Shown piece after piece: positions 36,739 to 45,942 of a stretch of 64,000 nucleotides of DNA (position 1 is its first letter; every line of letters starts with the position of its first letter). Under the pieces are notes generated by a model, which ran no database searches, was not told the DNA's origin, and saw only the letters and a list, made by a program, of their open reading frames with translations. The DNA comes from Devosia soli (GTDB lineage Bacteria; Pseudomonadota; Alphaproteobacteria; Rhizobiales; Devosiaceae): contig NZ_LAJG01000048.1 in assembly GCF_000970455.1 (NCBI RefSeq), positions 310,001 through 374,000 of the forward strand, given 5' to 3'. The position numbers and the translations under genes are program-made.

Positions 36739-38715
36739 TTACAACTGTGCGGTGACGGCTTCAACAACGGCCTTGGACGTAATGCCAAAGTGGGCATAGA
36801 GCGCATCGATCGGGCCGGAAGCGCCGAAGGAGTGCATGCCGACAAACCGGCCCTTGTCGCCCAAAAGCTTGTTCCAGCTCATCTCGATACCGGCTTCGAC
36901 CGCGACGCGGGCCTTTGCGGTATCCAGCACTTCGGCCTTATAGGCGTCCGGTTGCTTGGCGAAGAGCTCCATCGACGGGACGGAGACGACGCGCGCCTTG
37001 ATACCCTGGTCGGTCAGTGTCTTCTGGGCTTCGACGGCGATCGCCACTTCCGAGCCTGTCGCAAAGATCACGGCATCGGCGTCGGCAGGACCGACGAGCG
37101 TATACGCACCCTTGGCCGACTTGTTTTCGGCTGAATTCTCGGTGCGAACGGCAGGCAGGTTCTGGCGTGACAGCGCAAGGATCGACGGCGCCTTTTCCGA
37201 GGTCATCGCCAATTCCCAGCATTCGGCGGTCTCGACTGCGTCGGCCGGACGGAAGACGAGGAGGTTGGGGATGGCGCGGAGGGCCGAAAGGTGTTCGACC
37301 GGCTGGTGCGTCGGGCCGTCTTCGCCGAGGCCGATGGAATCGTGGGTCATGACGTAGATGACGCGCTGTTCCATCAGGGCCGATAGGCGGATGGCGGGGC
37401 GGGCATAGTCGGTAAAGACCATGAAGGTGCCGCCATAGGGAATAAGGCCGCCATGGAGCGCGACGCCGTTCATGGCAGCGCCCATTTCGTGCTCGCGAAT
37501 ACCATACATCATATAGCGGCCCAGGCGGTTGTCGGCCTGGAAGGGCAGCGTTTCGGGGGTATTGGTCAGGTTCGAGTGCGTGAGGTCGGCAGAACCGGCC
37601 AGCGTTTCCGGCACGGCCTTGTTGATGACTTCGAGCGCCATCTGCGACGCTTTGCGGCTAGCAACCTTGGGCTTGTCGGCGACGAGCTTTTCCTTATAGG
37701 CGGCCATGGCCGAGGCGAAGTCGGCCGGCAGCTTGCCGGACATGCGGCGGACGAACTCATCCTTCTTGTCGGACTTGGCAAGACGCGCTTCCCACTCGCC
37801 GCGCACGTTCTGCGAGCGGGTGCCGGCAGCGCGCCAGGCGTCAAGAATGTGCGATGGAATTTCAAACGCCGGATAGTCGATGCCGAGTGCCTGCTTGGCG
37901 CCGGCTAGTTCTTCGGCGCCGAGCGGAGCGCCATGCACCTTTTCCGTGCCGGCCTTCTTGGGCGCACCAAAGCCGATCGTGGTCTTGGCAGCGATCAGCG
38001 TCGGCTTGTCGGTCGAGGCCTTGGCCTCGAGCAGCGCCTTTTCGATGGCATTCTGGTCGTGGCCGTCGATCTCGATCGTGTTCCAGCCCACGGCCTTGAA
38101 GCGGGCGATCTGGTCGGTCGAGTCCGCGTTCGAGACCTTGCCGTCGATGGTGATGTTATTGTTGTCCCAGATGACGGTCAGCTTGTTGAGCTTGAGGTGA
38201 CCGGCGAGCGAAATCGCTTCCTGGGAAATGCCTTCCATGAGGCAGCCGTCACCGGCGAGCACCCAGGTGTGGTGGTCGACGATATCCGAGCCGAATTCGG
38301 CAGCGAGCTTGGCTTCGGCAACGGCAAAGCCGACCGAATTGGCAAGACCCTGGCCGAGCGGGCCGGTCGTGGTCTCGATGCCGGTGGCGTGGCCGAATTC
38401 GGGGTGACCGGCGGTCTTGGATCCGAGTTGGCGGAAGTTCTTGACCTGGTCGATGGTCATGTCCTCGTAGCCGAGCAGGTAGAGCGAGGAATAAAGCAGC
38501 ATCGAGCCGTGGCCGGCCGAAAGGATGAAGCGGTCGCGATCGGCCCAGTGGGGGTTCGCGGGATCGAACTTCATCACCTTGGTAAAGAGCACCGTGGCGA
38601 TATCGGCGCAGCCCATGGGCAGGCCCGGATGTCCGGAATTGGCTTTTTCGACCGCATCCATGGCCAAGGATCGGATCGCATTGGCCAGTTCGTTCTGCTG
38701 GGCTGTGTTCGTCAT
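36739..38715 (-). CDS. tkt: Transketolase
   Basis: Thiamine-diphosphate enzyme of the non-oxidative pentose-phosphate path, 658 residues. Motifs: [12 protein letters not shown] near residue 22, [35 protein letters not shown] with the cofactor-binding GDG, and [23 protein letters not shown] 38715 matches the usual N-terminus; the longer reading is rejected. It is divergent from the DUF4164-zapA pair across 250 bases that should hold both promoters. Confidence 0.97.
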   Translation of the reverse strand: MTNTAQQNELANAIRSLAMDAVEKANSGHPGLPMGCADIATVLFTKVMKFDPANPHWADRDRFILSAGHGSMLLYSSLYLLGYEDMTIDQVKNFRQLGSKTAGHPEFGHATGIETTTGPLGQGLANSVGFAVAEAKLAAEFGSDIVDHHTWVLAGDGCLMEGISQEAISLAGHLKLNKLTVIWDNNNITIDGKVSNADSTDQIARFKAVGWNTIEIDGHDQNAIEKALLEAKASTDKPTLIAAKTTIGFGAPKKAGTEKVHGAPLGAEELAGAKQALGIDYPAFEIPSHILDAWRAAGTRSQNVRGEWEARLAKSDKKDEFVRRMSGKLPADFASAMAAYKEKLVADKPKVASRKASQMALEVINKAVPETLAGSADLTHSNLTNTPETLPFQADNRLGRYMMYGIREHEMGAAMNGVALHGGLIPYGGTFMVFTDYARPAIRLSALMEQRVIYVMTHDSIGLGEDGPTHQPVEHLSALRAIPNLLVFRPADAVETAECWELAMTSEKAPSILALSRQNLPAVRTENSAENKSAKGAYTLVGPADADAVIFATGSEVAIAVEAQKTLTDQGIKARVVSVPSMELFAKQPDAYKAEVLDTAKARVAVEAGIEMSWNKLLGDKGRFVGMHSFGASGPIDALYAHFGITSKAVVEAVTAQL

Positions 38716-38965
38716 GGATAGGCCGCTCTCTTGGTGCTGAGGAAGGCTGGGAAACAGGGGCAAGAGGCCGGGCCGGCCTCCTCCCAAAGGCGGGGTTGAG
38801 GCATAACAGGTTCGTCCCTTCTGTCAATGTCACCGGCAGGGCAAGCCGTCCAGTTGCCGGGCCGATTTCGGGCTTTTCGCGCGGCTGCGCCGTTGCAATG
38901 GCGCCCGGCTTCGGGCAGGCTGGCCCGGTCCTGAATCGACGTTGAGTTAAAGGTTGTTGCGGCCA

Positions 38966-39253
38966 ATGGATCATAACGGGGTTGAAGACGGCCTTGCCGC
39001 GGCCACCGCCCGGTTCGATGCGGCCATGGCGCGGCTCGACCAGAGCCTTCAGGATCTGACCGGCCGCATGCAGCGCCTCAAGCGCATCGAGGTCGATACC
39101 CAGCGCCTCGTCCAGGAGCGCGCGCGGCTTGCGACCGAACTCGACAAGACCTCCGCCCGCGCCAAACGGCTCGACGACAGTGCTCACGATGTGTCCCGCC
39201 GCCTTGTTGAGGCCATGGAGACCGTGCGTTCTGTTCTCGCCAAGACGGAGTAG
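38966..39253 (+). CDS. DUF4164-like coiled-coil protein
   Basis: 95 residues, almost wholly helical with heptad character (ATARFDAAMARLDQSLQDLT; LKRIEVDTQRLVQERARL). It resembles the small DUF4164 proteins found before zapA in Hyphomicrobiales. A TTG at 38954 is in frame, but ATG 38966 is preferred. Its stop is three bases before zapA, so the two are coexpressed; a link with Z-ring assembly is inference from this. Confidence 0.75.
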   Translation: MDHNGVEDGLAAATARFDAAMARLDQSLQDLTGRMQRLKRIEVDTQRLVQERARLATELDKTSARAKRLDDSAHDVSRRLVEAMETVRSVLAKTE

Positions 39254-39256
39254 CCG

Positions 39257-39631
39257 ATGCCCGAAGTCAATGTCGAGATCAATGGACGCAAGTATCGCAT
39301 GGCCTGCGAGGAGGGCCAGCAAGGGCACCTGATTGCGCTGGCCGAACGGTTCAATGCCAGCGTCGAAAGTCTCAAGGGTGCCGTCGGTGAAATTGGGGAC
39401 AATCGCCTTACCGTCATGGCCGGCATCGCCGTGCTCGATGAACTGGCTGAAGCCGAACGCCGGATCGCTGCGCTCGAGGCGGAAGTCGAAGAACTGACCC
39501 AGGCCGGCCATCAGATCGCCGACGAACTTGAAGCGACGGAACAAGCTTTTGCCGGTAAGCTCGATCAGGCGGCGAGGGTTTTGAACTCGATTGCCGGTGT
39601 CCTGGACGAAACAGCGCCGTTGCAGAGCTAG
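39257..39631 (+). CDS. zapA: Cell division protein ZapA
   Basis: Tetrameric Z-ring bundling factor, 124 residues. The N-terminal beta domain contains VEINGRKYRMACEEGQ and ALAERFNASVESLKG; the C-terminal part is a coiled coil (ERRIAALEAEVEELTQAGHQ). GGAG lies six bases before ATG 39257. In many proteobacteria zapA stands next to 6S RNA and ygfA; here those lie 6 kb away across pgk-gap-tkt. A C/G-rich hairpin at about 39654-39681 separates it from the convergent aldo/keto reductase. Confidence 0.9.
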   Translation: MPEVNVEINGRKYRMACEEGQQGHLIALAERFNASVESLKGAVGEIGDNRLTVMAGIAVLDELAEAERRIAALEAEVEELTQAGHQIADELEATEQAFAGKLDQAARVLNSIAGVLDETAPLQS

Positions 39632-39697
39632 AATATCCCTCAACCGCCGAAGTCCCCCTCCCCTTTGTGGGAGAGGGGGGCGGTGAAGCCGAGCCGA

Positions 39698-40528
39698 CTA
39701 AAACTTCGCCGTCAACGGATCCGAACCCAAGCGTCCGGTCTCACTATCAAGCCCATTGATCGCCGCCTTATCCTCGGCGCTCAGTTCGAAATCGAAGACA
39801 TCGAAATTCTCGACGATCCGGCTCGGCGTCACCGATTTCGGGATCACCACCAGCCCTTCTTCAATATGCCAGCGAATGATGACCTGCGCCGGGCTCTTGC
39901 CATGCCGCTGGGCGATGTCGGCGATGGTTCGGTCTTGCAGCATCTTGCCCTGCCCCAACGGGCTCCAGCTTTCGGTAATGATGCCTTTCGGTTCATAGCG
40001 GGCGCGAAGCTTGCGCTGCTGAAAGCGCGGATGAAGCTGGACCTGGTTAATGACCGGCAACTGCCCGGTCGCGGCTTCGAGCTCGTCGATATAAGTGCCC
40101 TCGAAATTGGACACGCCAATCGAGCGGGCCTTGCCTTCTTGCTTGAGCCGCACCAGCGCCTGCCAGGTCTCGACATATTTGCCGCGATAGGCCGAGGGCC
40201 AGTGAATGAGATAGAGATCGACATAGTCGGTCCCGAGGCGCTTGAGCGATGCATCCATGGCGCGTAGCGTCTGGTCGAAACCCTGGTCGTCGTTCCAGAC
40301 CTTGGTGGTCAGAAAGATATCGCCGCGCGCGACGCCGGACTGGCGGATGCCTTCGCCGACGCCTTCCTCATTCTCATAGACAGCGGCCGTATCGATGTGG
40401 CGATAGCCTGTCTTGAGCGCTGTCGATACCGCGTCGACCGCGACATCGTTTGGCGTCTGCCAGACACCGAGCCCGATTTGGGGAATGCTGCGGCCATCAT
40501 GAAAAGTCACGTGAGGTTGCGTGCTCAT
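39698..40528 (-). CDS. Aldo/keto reductase, 2,5-diketo-D-gluconate reductase type
   Basis: NADPH-dependent carbonyl reductase with a TIM barrel, 276 residues. GYRHIDTAAVYENEEGVGEG holds the catalytic Asp and Tyr, TKVWNDDQGFDQTLRAMDAS and VDLYLIHWP contain the lysine and histidine, and the nucleotide site is VIPKSVTPSRIVENF. ATG 40528 gives the usual start, although ATG 40540 is four codons upstream; neither has a strong ribosome site. Convergent with zapA. Substrate cannot be set by sequence. Confidence 0.9.
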   Translation of the reverse strand: MSTQPHVTFHDGRSIPQIGLGVWQTPNDVAVDAVSTALKTGYRHIDTAAVYENEEGVGEGIRQSGVARGDIFLTTKVWNDDQGFDQTLRAMDASLKRLGTDYVDLYLIHWPSAYRGKYVETWQALVRLKQEGKARSIGVSNFEGTYIDELEAATGQLPVINQVQLHPRFQQRKLRARYEPKGIITESWSPLGQGKMLQDRTIADIAQRHGKSPAQVIIRWHIEEGLVVIPKSVTPSRIVENFDVFDFELSAEDKAAINGLDSETGRLGSDPLTAKF

Positions 40529-40724
40529 TCTGCTATCCATCTTTTGGGGAACAAGGTGGGATTGATCGTCACCTTACGATAAACGCAACACGCAGAAAAG
40601 TTCCCTCGCTCCCTGCCATACAAGATCATCCTTTCGTCTGATAACCCAAGGTCTAATCGACTGAAGGGGCCAAAAGTCTAATCTCTCGTCACCATTCCGT
40701 ACCGAGATTAAGGCCGAAGTTCCG

Positions 40725-41753
40725 ATGACCAAGTCGCTCAATGCCATTGCCCAAAAGCTGATGACGCAAGGCCAGGGCATTTTAGCCGCCGACGAGTCGG
40801 AAGGCACGATCGCCAAGCGCTTTGCCAAGATCAACCTGCCCAATTCGCTCGACCTGCGCCGCGACTATCGCGAAATGCTGTTCCGCTCGACAGAGGCGAT
40901 GACCAACTATATCTCGGGCGTCATCCTCACCGAAGAAACGCTCGAACAATCGGCTGCCGACGGCACGCCCTTCCGCGCCATTCTCGCCGACGCCGACGTC
41001 ATCCCCGGCATCAAGGTCGATCGCGGCGCCTTCCCGATGCCGGGCGACAGCGGCGAAAAGATCACCGAAGGCCTCGACGGCCTCCGCCAGCGCCTCGAAC
41101 GCTATGCGAGCCTCGGCGCCGGTTTTGCCAAGTGGCGCGCGGTCATCACCATCAATGACGTCGCCCCCACCCGCAACAACATCCGCGCCAATGCCCATGC
41201 CTTGGCCCGCTATGCCATTCTCTGCCAGGAAGCCGGCATCGTGCCGATTGTCGAGCCGGAAGTCGTCGGTGATGGCGATCCGGGCAATCACTCGATGGAA
41301 CGCAGCGCCCAGGTGACCGGCGAAGTGCTCGAGAACGTCTTCAAGGAACTGCGCCTTGCCGGCGTCGACCTTTCCGGCATGCTGCTCAAGCCAAACATGG
41401 TGCTGCCCGGCATCAATTCCCGCGAGCGCCCTTCTGTAGAAGACGTCGCCAAGCGCACCGTGGAAGTGCTCAAGGAACACGTCCCGGCCGCCGTGCCCGG
41501 CATCGCCTTCCTTTCCGGCGGCCAGACCGACGAAGAAGCGACGGCCCACCTCTCGGCCATGAACCGTATCCCTTATAAGCCCTGGCCTATGACCTTCTCT
41601 TATGGCCGCGCCCTGCAGAATGTCGCGCTCCGCACCTGGGCTGGTCGTCGCGAAAACTTCCCGGCCGCACAGGCTGCCTTCACCCACCGCGCCAAGATGA
41701 ACTCCCTCGCCGCCCTGGGTGAATGGAGCAATACGGTCGACCGCGCCGCCTGA
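40725..41753 (+). CDS. fba: Fructose-bisphosphate aldolase, class I
   Basis: Schiff-base aldolase, 342 residues. Start KSLNAIAQKLMTQGQGILAADESEGTIAKRF is family-defining; the lysine that forms the Schiff base is in GMLLKPNMVLPG near residue 228. Class I enzymes need no metal, unlike the class II enzyme common in rhizobia. It is monocistronic, followed by a clear terminator, and sits close to tkt, gap and pgk. Confidence 0.96.
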   Translation: MTKSLNAIAQKLMTQGQGILAADESEGTIAKRFAKINLPNSLDLRRDYREMLFRSTEAMTNYISGVILTEETLEQSAADGTPFRAILADADVIPGIKVDRGAFPMPGDSGEKITEGLDGLRQRLERYASLGAGFAKWRAVITINDVAPTRNNIRANAHALARYAILCQEAGIVPIVEPEVVGDGDPGNHSMERSAQVTGEVLENVFKELRLAGVDLSGMLLKPNMVLPGINSRERPSVEDVAKRTVEVLKEHVPAAVPGIAFLSGGQTDEEATAHLSAMNRIPYKPWPMTFSYGRALQNVALRTWAGRRENFPAAQAAFTHRAKMNSLAALGEWSNTVDRAA

Positions 41754-41779
41754 TCCGTTCGACGTCCCAACGTCACGAC

Positions 41780-41812
41780 TGGCGTGCCTCTGAAAGGGGG
41801 CACGCCATTTTT
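41780..41812 (+). terminator. Rho-independent terminator after fba
   Basis: TGGCGTGCC at 41780-41788 pairs with GGCACGCCA at 41799-41807, followed by TTTTT. It lies 26 bases after the fba stop. The rest of the interval to 41989 shows no THI-box. Confidence 0.85.
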
Positions 41813-41989
41813 GCGTGTGCCCCGCATTTCCCCTTTGATGAGGAGGCTGGGCTGGGGTGACGCGATAACGCAATTCTACCACTGCATTCGCCCCGCATTG
41901 CCTCGTCATCCACCATGGCCTATTGAACCCCGTCCCTTTCTTGCCAAAATGGCAGACTAGGCACGTCAGGTGTTTTTCCCGGGAAATCC

Positions 41990-42595
41990 ATGGCCCCTCA
42001 GCTTTATCTCATCACGCCCGCCGATCCGGATCCTGCGCAGTTTCCGCGCCGGCTGATGGCTGTGCTCACCGGGCCCGAGATCGCAGCGCTTCTGGTGCGC
42101 CGGGGCAATCTCGATGATGCGGCCTATGCCGAGATGGCCGAGCGTCTCGTGCAGATCGGCCAGGCGGCTGGTGCCGCGGTACTCGTCGAGGATGACGTCG
42201 CGCTGGCAACCGGCATTGGCGCCGATGGCGTCCACATCACCAATGGTGGCCTAAAGGCAATCCGCGAAGCCGTATCGCTCCTCAAGCCTGACGGCATCGT
42301 TGGGGTTGGCAATGTCCGTTCGCGCCACGATGCCATGAGCTTTGGCGAGCTTGATGTGGATTACGTCATGTTCGGTCCGCTCGGCGGCGAGCCAGATCCT
42401 CAGGCAGCTGAACTCGCGCAATGGTGGGCGGAAACCTTCGAGGTTCCCGCAGTGCACTCCAACCCCGCTGCAGATGTCAGCCAGGGCGACGCCACCGGCG
42501 CCGAATTTCTGGCTCTGTCCGATTGCATCTGGGCTCAAAACGATCCGGCGGTAACGCTGAAGGCCTTCGCCGACACCATCAGGACCGGCGCATGA
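41990..42595 (+). CDS. ThiE/TenI-like protein with a degenerate active site
   Basis: 201-residue TIM-barrel protein of the thiamine-phosphate synthase superfamily. IGADGVHITNGGLKAIREA and VDYVMFGPLGG match the phosphate-binding end, but the QxRxK substrate motif is replaced by LLVRRGNLDD and the usual ND pair in the pyrophosphate site by VEDDVALA. It may therefore not make thiamine phosphate. No TPP riboswitch or other thi gene is nearby. The stop overlaps the start of the Sel1-repeat gene (ATGA), so the two are coexpressed. Annotation pipelines will likely call it ThiE. Confidence 0.75.
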   Translation: MAPQLYLITPADPDPAQFPRRLMAVLTGPEIAALLVRRGNLDDAAYAEMAERLVQIGQAAGAAVLVEDDVALATGIGADGVHITNGGLKAIREAVSLLKPDGIVGVGNVRSRHDAMSFGELDVDYVMFGPLGGEPDPQAAELAQWWAETFEVPAVHSNPAADVSQGDATGAEFLALSDCIWAQNDPAVTLKAFADTIRTGA

Positions 42596-43779
42596 CCTGG
42601 CGTGCACCGCTCCTTGTGCTTCTCTTCTGCTCCGTCTCGAGCCTCGCCCTGGCGCAAAATCCGGCCGATGCGGAAGCCCAGGCAAACCAGGCCGAGACCA
42701 TCTCGAACACCATCTTCGGGTCGGGCGAAACGCCCGATTATGCCTTCGGCGCTTTCCAGCGCGGCTATTTCCTGACCGCGCTTGAGCTGGCTTTGCCCCG
42801 CGCCGAAACCGGTGACGCTGCTGCCCAGACCCTTATCGCCGAAATCTATGCCAAGGGCCTCGGCGTCGCGCAAAACGACGAACGCGCCGCCGGTTGGTAC
42901 CAGCTCGCCTCGAAAAACGGTGACATGCTCGCAACCTTCGAGCTTGGGCTCCTCTATCAGGACGGTGTCGGCGTCCCACAGGACCGGACAAAGGCCGCTG
43001 AACTCTTCAAGACCGCAGCCGACAAGGGTTATCCGCCCGCAAAATACAATCTCGCGCTTCTCCATGTCGAAGGCGTTTATGCCGATCCGAGCCTGACGAC
43101 GGCCGCAAGGCTGATGCAGGAAGCAGCGGATGCCGAATTGCCCGAAGCGCAATACGACTATGGCTCGATGCTGATCGAAGGCGCTGGTGTAGCTCCTGAC
43201 GCAGCGGAAGGCGCGCGCTATATCGGCCTTGCAGCAGAACAAGACCTGATCGCTGCGCAGATCGATTACGCAACGCTCCTTTACCTCGGCCAGGGCATCG
43301 AGAAAGACGTCGAAGCCGCCGCCAACTGGTATCTTCGCGCCGCTGAAGGCGGCAATCCGGTGGCGCAAAACCGTCTCGCCAAGCTGATGGCAGTCGGGGA
43401 AGGCACGACGCTCGATCTTGAGACCGCCGCCATGTGGCGCGCCTTGGCGCGGCGGCAGGGGCTGACCGATCCGGCGCTCGACCGCCTCCTTGTCTCGATC
43501 CCGGCAGATGCGCTGGCACGCGCCGAAGAGCGTGCCCGCTTCTGGCCCTCGACGCCGCCCAGCATCGAAACTATCGCGGAAATCCCGACAACCGCCCCCG
43601 TTTATGGGCCACCCCTCCCAGCTCCGACCGATATGGAAAATGCGCCAAGCCGCGTGGTTGTCCGCGAGGCCGGCCAGCCCGAGCCTGGCGCCGATACCGA
43701 TCCGGCGGAAACCGGGACGACGCCTCCGGCAGAAACCGAGACCCCACCTGCTGCGTCGCCTCCGGCGCAAAACCCTTGA
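42592..43779 (+). CDS. Exported Sel1-like repeat protein
   Basis: 395 residues with a signal peptide (TWRAPLLVLLFCSVSSLALA) and at least five Sel1-like repeats of about 36 residues, seen as AQTLIAEIYAKGLGVAQNDE, ATFELGLLYQDGVGVPQDRT, AKYNLALLHVEGVYADPS, AQYDYGSMLIEGAGVAPDAA and AQIDYATLLYLGQGIEKDVE. The last 70 residues are rich in Pro, Thr, Glu and probably disordered. Such proteins act as periplasmic scaffolds; some affect exopolysaccharide or division. It is translationally coupled to the ThiE-like gene; partner unknown. Confidence 0.85.
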   Translation: MTWRAPLLVLLFCSVSSLALAQNPADAEAQANQAETISNTIFGSGETPDYAFGAFQRGYFLTALELALPRAETGDAAAQTLIAEIYAKGLGVAQNDERAAGWYQLASKNGDMLATFELGLLYQDGVGVPQDRTKAAELFKTAADKGYPPAKYNLALLHVEGVYADPSLTTAARLMQEAADAELPEAQYDYGSMLIEGAGVAPDAAEGARYIGLAAEQDLIAAQIDYATLLYLGQGIEKDVEAAANWYLRAAEGGNPVAQNRLAKLMAVGEGTTLDLETAAMWRALARRQGLTDPALDRLLVSIPADALARAEERARFWPSTPPSIETIAEIPTTAPVYGPPLPAPTDMENAPSRVVVREAGQPEPGADTDPAETGTTPPAETETPPAASPPAQNP

Positions 43780-43909
43780 ACCGGCGCGGGTTCTGAGGCA
43801 ATAAGCCCGCCACACTTTCGATTGAAGCGGCAGGGTCTTGCGACCCAACTCGCGCCAGGCATCGCCCGGCGCGCTGGTGAACCGCTTAACTTAGCGAGCG
43901 AAAAGCACA

Positions 43910-44704
43910 ATGGCGCGTTCCGCCCTTCTCACCGTCATGGTCAATGCCGCGTTCAAGGCCGGCAAGTCGCTGTCGCGCGATTTCAACGAAGTCGAAAACC
44001 TGCAGGTCTCGCGCAAGGGACCTGCCGATTTCGTTTCCAAGGCCGATCTTCGCGCCGAACAGATCGTTTACGACGAACTGCGCAAGGCCCGTCCCACCTA
44101 TGCCTTCGTGATGGAAGAAGGCGGCGAAGTTTCCGGCACGGATGGCCAGCACACCTGGATCATCGATCCGCTCGACGGCACAACCAATTTCCTCCATTCC
44201 ATCCCGCTCTTTGCCGTCGCCATCGCGCTGCAGCGGGGCGATGAGATCGTCGCTTCGGTCATCTACAATCCGGTGATGGACGAACTCTATACCGCCGAAA
44301 AGGGCGGCGGTGCCTGGCTTGCCGATCGCAAGCGCTTGCGTGTTGCCGAGCGCAGGCACCTGTCGGACGCCGTCGTTGCCACCGGCATTAAGACCCAGGG
44401 CACATCCAACGACGGCCTGCAGCTGCGCCAGCTCAACCACGTCAACCCCGCCGTCGCCGGCATCCGCCGCTCGGGTTCGATCTCGGTCGATATGGCGTGG
44501 CTTGCTTCCGGTCGCTTCGACGCCCTCTGGGAAGCGGGCCTCAAACCGTGGGACGTTGCCCCGGGCCTTCTCATGGTCAAGGAAGCCGGCGGCCTCGTCA
44601 CCGACTATGCCGGCCAGCCCGGCTCGGTCTGGAATGGTCAGATCGTTGCGGGCAACGAAACCCTTCAAGGCGCCCTGCTTAAGACCCTGAAGTCTGTTCA
44701 GTAG
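43910..44704 (+). CDS. suhB: Inositol-1-monophosphatase family protein
   Basis: Metal-dependent phosphatase, 264 residues. TWIIDPLDGTTNFLHSIP near residue 82 is metal motif 1, EEGG the upstream acid, and WDVAPGLLMVKEAGGLVTDY motif 2. SuhB proteins dephosphorylate inositol phosphates, and in E. coli also act with NusA/NusG in rRNA antitermination; which applies here is unknown. 130 bases of no recognised content precede it. It is followed by an inverted repeat, then the stator pair. Confidence 0.92.
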   Translation: MARSALLTVMVNAAFKAGKSLSRDFNEVENLQVSRKGPADFVSKADLRAEQIVYDELRKARPTYAFVMEEGGEVSGTDGQHTWIIDPLDGTTNFLHSIPLFAVAIALQRGDEIVASVIYNPVMDELYTAEKGGGAWLADRKRLRVAERRHLSDAVVATGIKTQGTSNDGLQLRQLNHVNPAVAGIRRSGSISVDMAWLASGRFDALWEAGLKPWDVAPGLLMVKEAGGLVTDYAGQPGSVWNGQIVAGNETLQGALLKTLKSVQ

Positions 44705-44726
44705 TTTCTCACCCCGATGTCAGTCA

Positions 44727-44772
44727 CGCGAAAGCGGGGCCCCCTGTTCAGGCGGAGGTCCCCGCTTTCGCG
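44727..44772. repeat. Intergenic inverted repeat after suhB
   Basis: CGCGAAAGCGGGG at 44727-44739 pairs perfectly with CCCCGCTTTCGCG at 44760-44772, loop 20 bases. It lacks a T-run, so it is more likely a dispersed intergenic palindrome than a simple terminator. The rest of 44705-44949 is featureless. Confidence 0.7.
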
Positions 44773-44949
44773 GGGATGACACGGTGGATAGTAGAGATAT
44801 CGCGCCAATAGCATGGCCTGTAGCCGGGGTTATGCAGGGCGCCCCCATCACCTCTTGCGCCAGCGTTAACCTTTTCCATTGTCACGCCAATCCGCCGCCT
44901 CTAGTCTCGGAGCGGTTGATTTGGTGTGCGCGGCGAGGGTCAAGGCACG

Positions 44950-45939
44950 ATGTCTCAAGGTTACGATCCCTACCACCTCGCTAGTCCTGCCGTTTATCTC
45001 GTCAAGATCGTCATTTTTCTGGTGCTGGTCGCGCTGGTCGCTGCCATACTTTTCAGCCAGATCCTGATCTTCTTCTGGGCGAATCCGTTCATCAATTCGA
45101 TGATCTTCTTCGCACTCTTCATCGGTATCTTCCTCAGCTTCCGCCAGATTTTCCGCCTGTTTCCAGAGGTGAAGTGGGTGAATTCGCTACAGGATGGCAA
45201 CTCGACCCAGGTGCGTCCGCCGGTTCTGCTCGCGCCTGTGGCCGGCATTTTGCGCGAGCGCATCGGCGAGGCGGTGATCACCCCTGCCTCCATGAGCTCG
45301 ATCCTCGATTCGGTCGGCAATCGCCTCGACGAAGCCAAGGATACGTCGCGCTACCTCACCGGCCTTCTGGTCTTTCTCGGCCTCATGGGCACCTTCTACG
45401 GCCTTCTCGAAACCGTCACCTCGGTCGCTGGCGTCATCAATGCGCTGGATGTGACTTCGGCCGATTCCGCGTCCCTCTTCTCGAACCTCAAGGAAGGCCT
45501 CGCTGCCCCCCTCGGCGGCATGGGCACGGCCTTCTCCTCCTCCCTGTTCGGCCTCGCGGGCTCGCTCGTGCTGGGATTTCTCGACCTCCAGACCAGCCAG
45601 GCGCAAAACGCCTTCTATACCGACCTAGAGGACTGGATGACCTCGATGACCGAGCTCGATCATCCGGTCAGCGCCATGCAGGCCAATGCCGCAGGTCCGG
45701 ATATGCAGGCCATGTTCGACAAGCTCGGCAACAGCATGCAGAACCAGAATTCCTCGCAAAACGCCATCCGCGCCATGGCCGAACTGGCGCGCGGCATCGA
45801 CGGGCTCGTCAAGCATATCCGCACCGAACAGGAAGACCTGCGCGCCTATATCACCGAGCAGGGCGAGACCAATCGCAAGCTGAGGAGCCTCATCGAGGCC
45901 ATGCTCAACGAAGACAACAATTCCGAGCGCCGGAACTAG
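44950..45939 (+). CDS. MotA/TolQ/ExbB-family proton channel, non-flagellar
   Basis: 329-residue membrane protein. Two N-terminal helices (VYLVKIVIFLVLVALVAAIL and FINSMIFFALFIGIFLSF), then the channel helices GLLVFLGLMGTFYGLLETVT and LGGMGTAFSSSLFGLAGSLV, as in ExbB/MotA. A C-terminal cytosolic tail with helix (DGLVKHIRTEQEDLRAYITE) follows. GTG/ATG alternatives exist; ATG 44950 (SQGYDPYHLASPAVYL) is preferred. Three bases separate its stop from the MotB/OmpA-like partner. There are no flagellar genes, tonB or effector genes nearby. It would form an ion-driven stator; what it drives is unknown. Confidence 0.88.
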   Translation: MSQGYDPYHLASPAVYLVKIVIFLVLVALVAAILFSQILIFFWANPFINSMIFFALFIGIFLSFRQIFRLFPEVKWVNSLQDGNSTQVRPPVLLAPVAGILRERIGEAVITPASMSSILDSVGNRLDEAKDTSRYLTGLLVFLGLMGTFYGLLETVTSVAGVINALDVTSADSASLFSNLKEGLAAPLGGMGTAFSSSLFGLAGSLVLGFLDLQTSQAQNAFYTDLEDWMTSMTELDHPVSAMQANAAGPDMQAMFDKLGNSMQNQNSSQNAIRAMAELARGIDGLVKHIRTEQEDLRAYITEQGETNRKLRSLIEAMLNEDNNSERRN

Positions 45940-45942
45940 ACG

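Noticed and set aside
38249..39643. Minus-strand open frame of 464 codons over the tkt start and zapA
   Set aside because: It runs antisense to zapA and in another frame through tkt; low-complexity residues typical of a shadow in GC-rich DNA.
41814..41989. TPP riboswitch before the ThiE-like gene
   Set aside because: No CTGAGA THI-box or second conserved arm was found.
42535..43848. Minus-strand open frame of 437 codons
   Set aside because: Antisense of the Sel1-repeat gene, whose repeats and signal peptide are clear.
44727..44772. Terminator of suhB
   Set aside because: Long loop and no T-run; kept as an inverted repeat instead.
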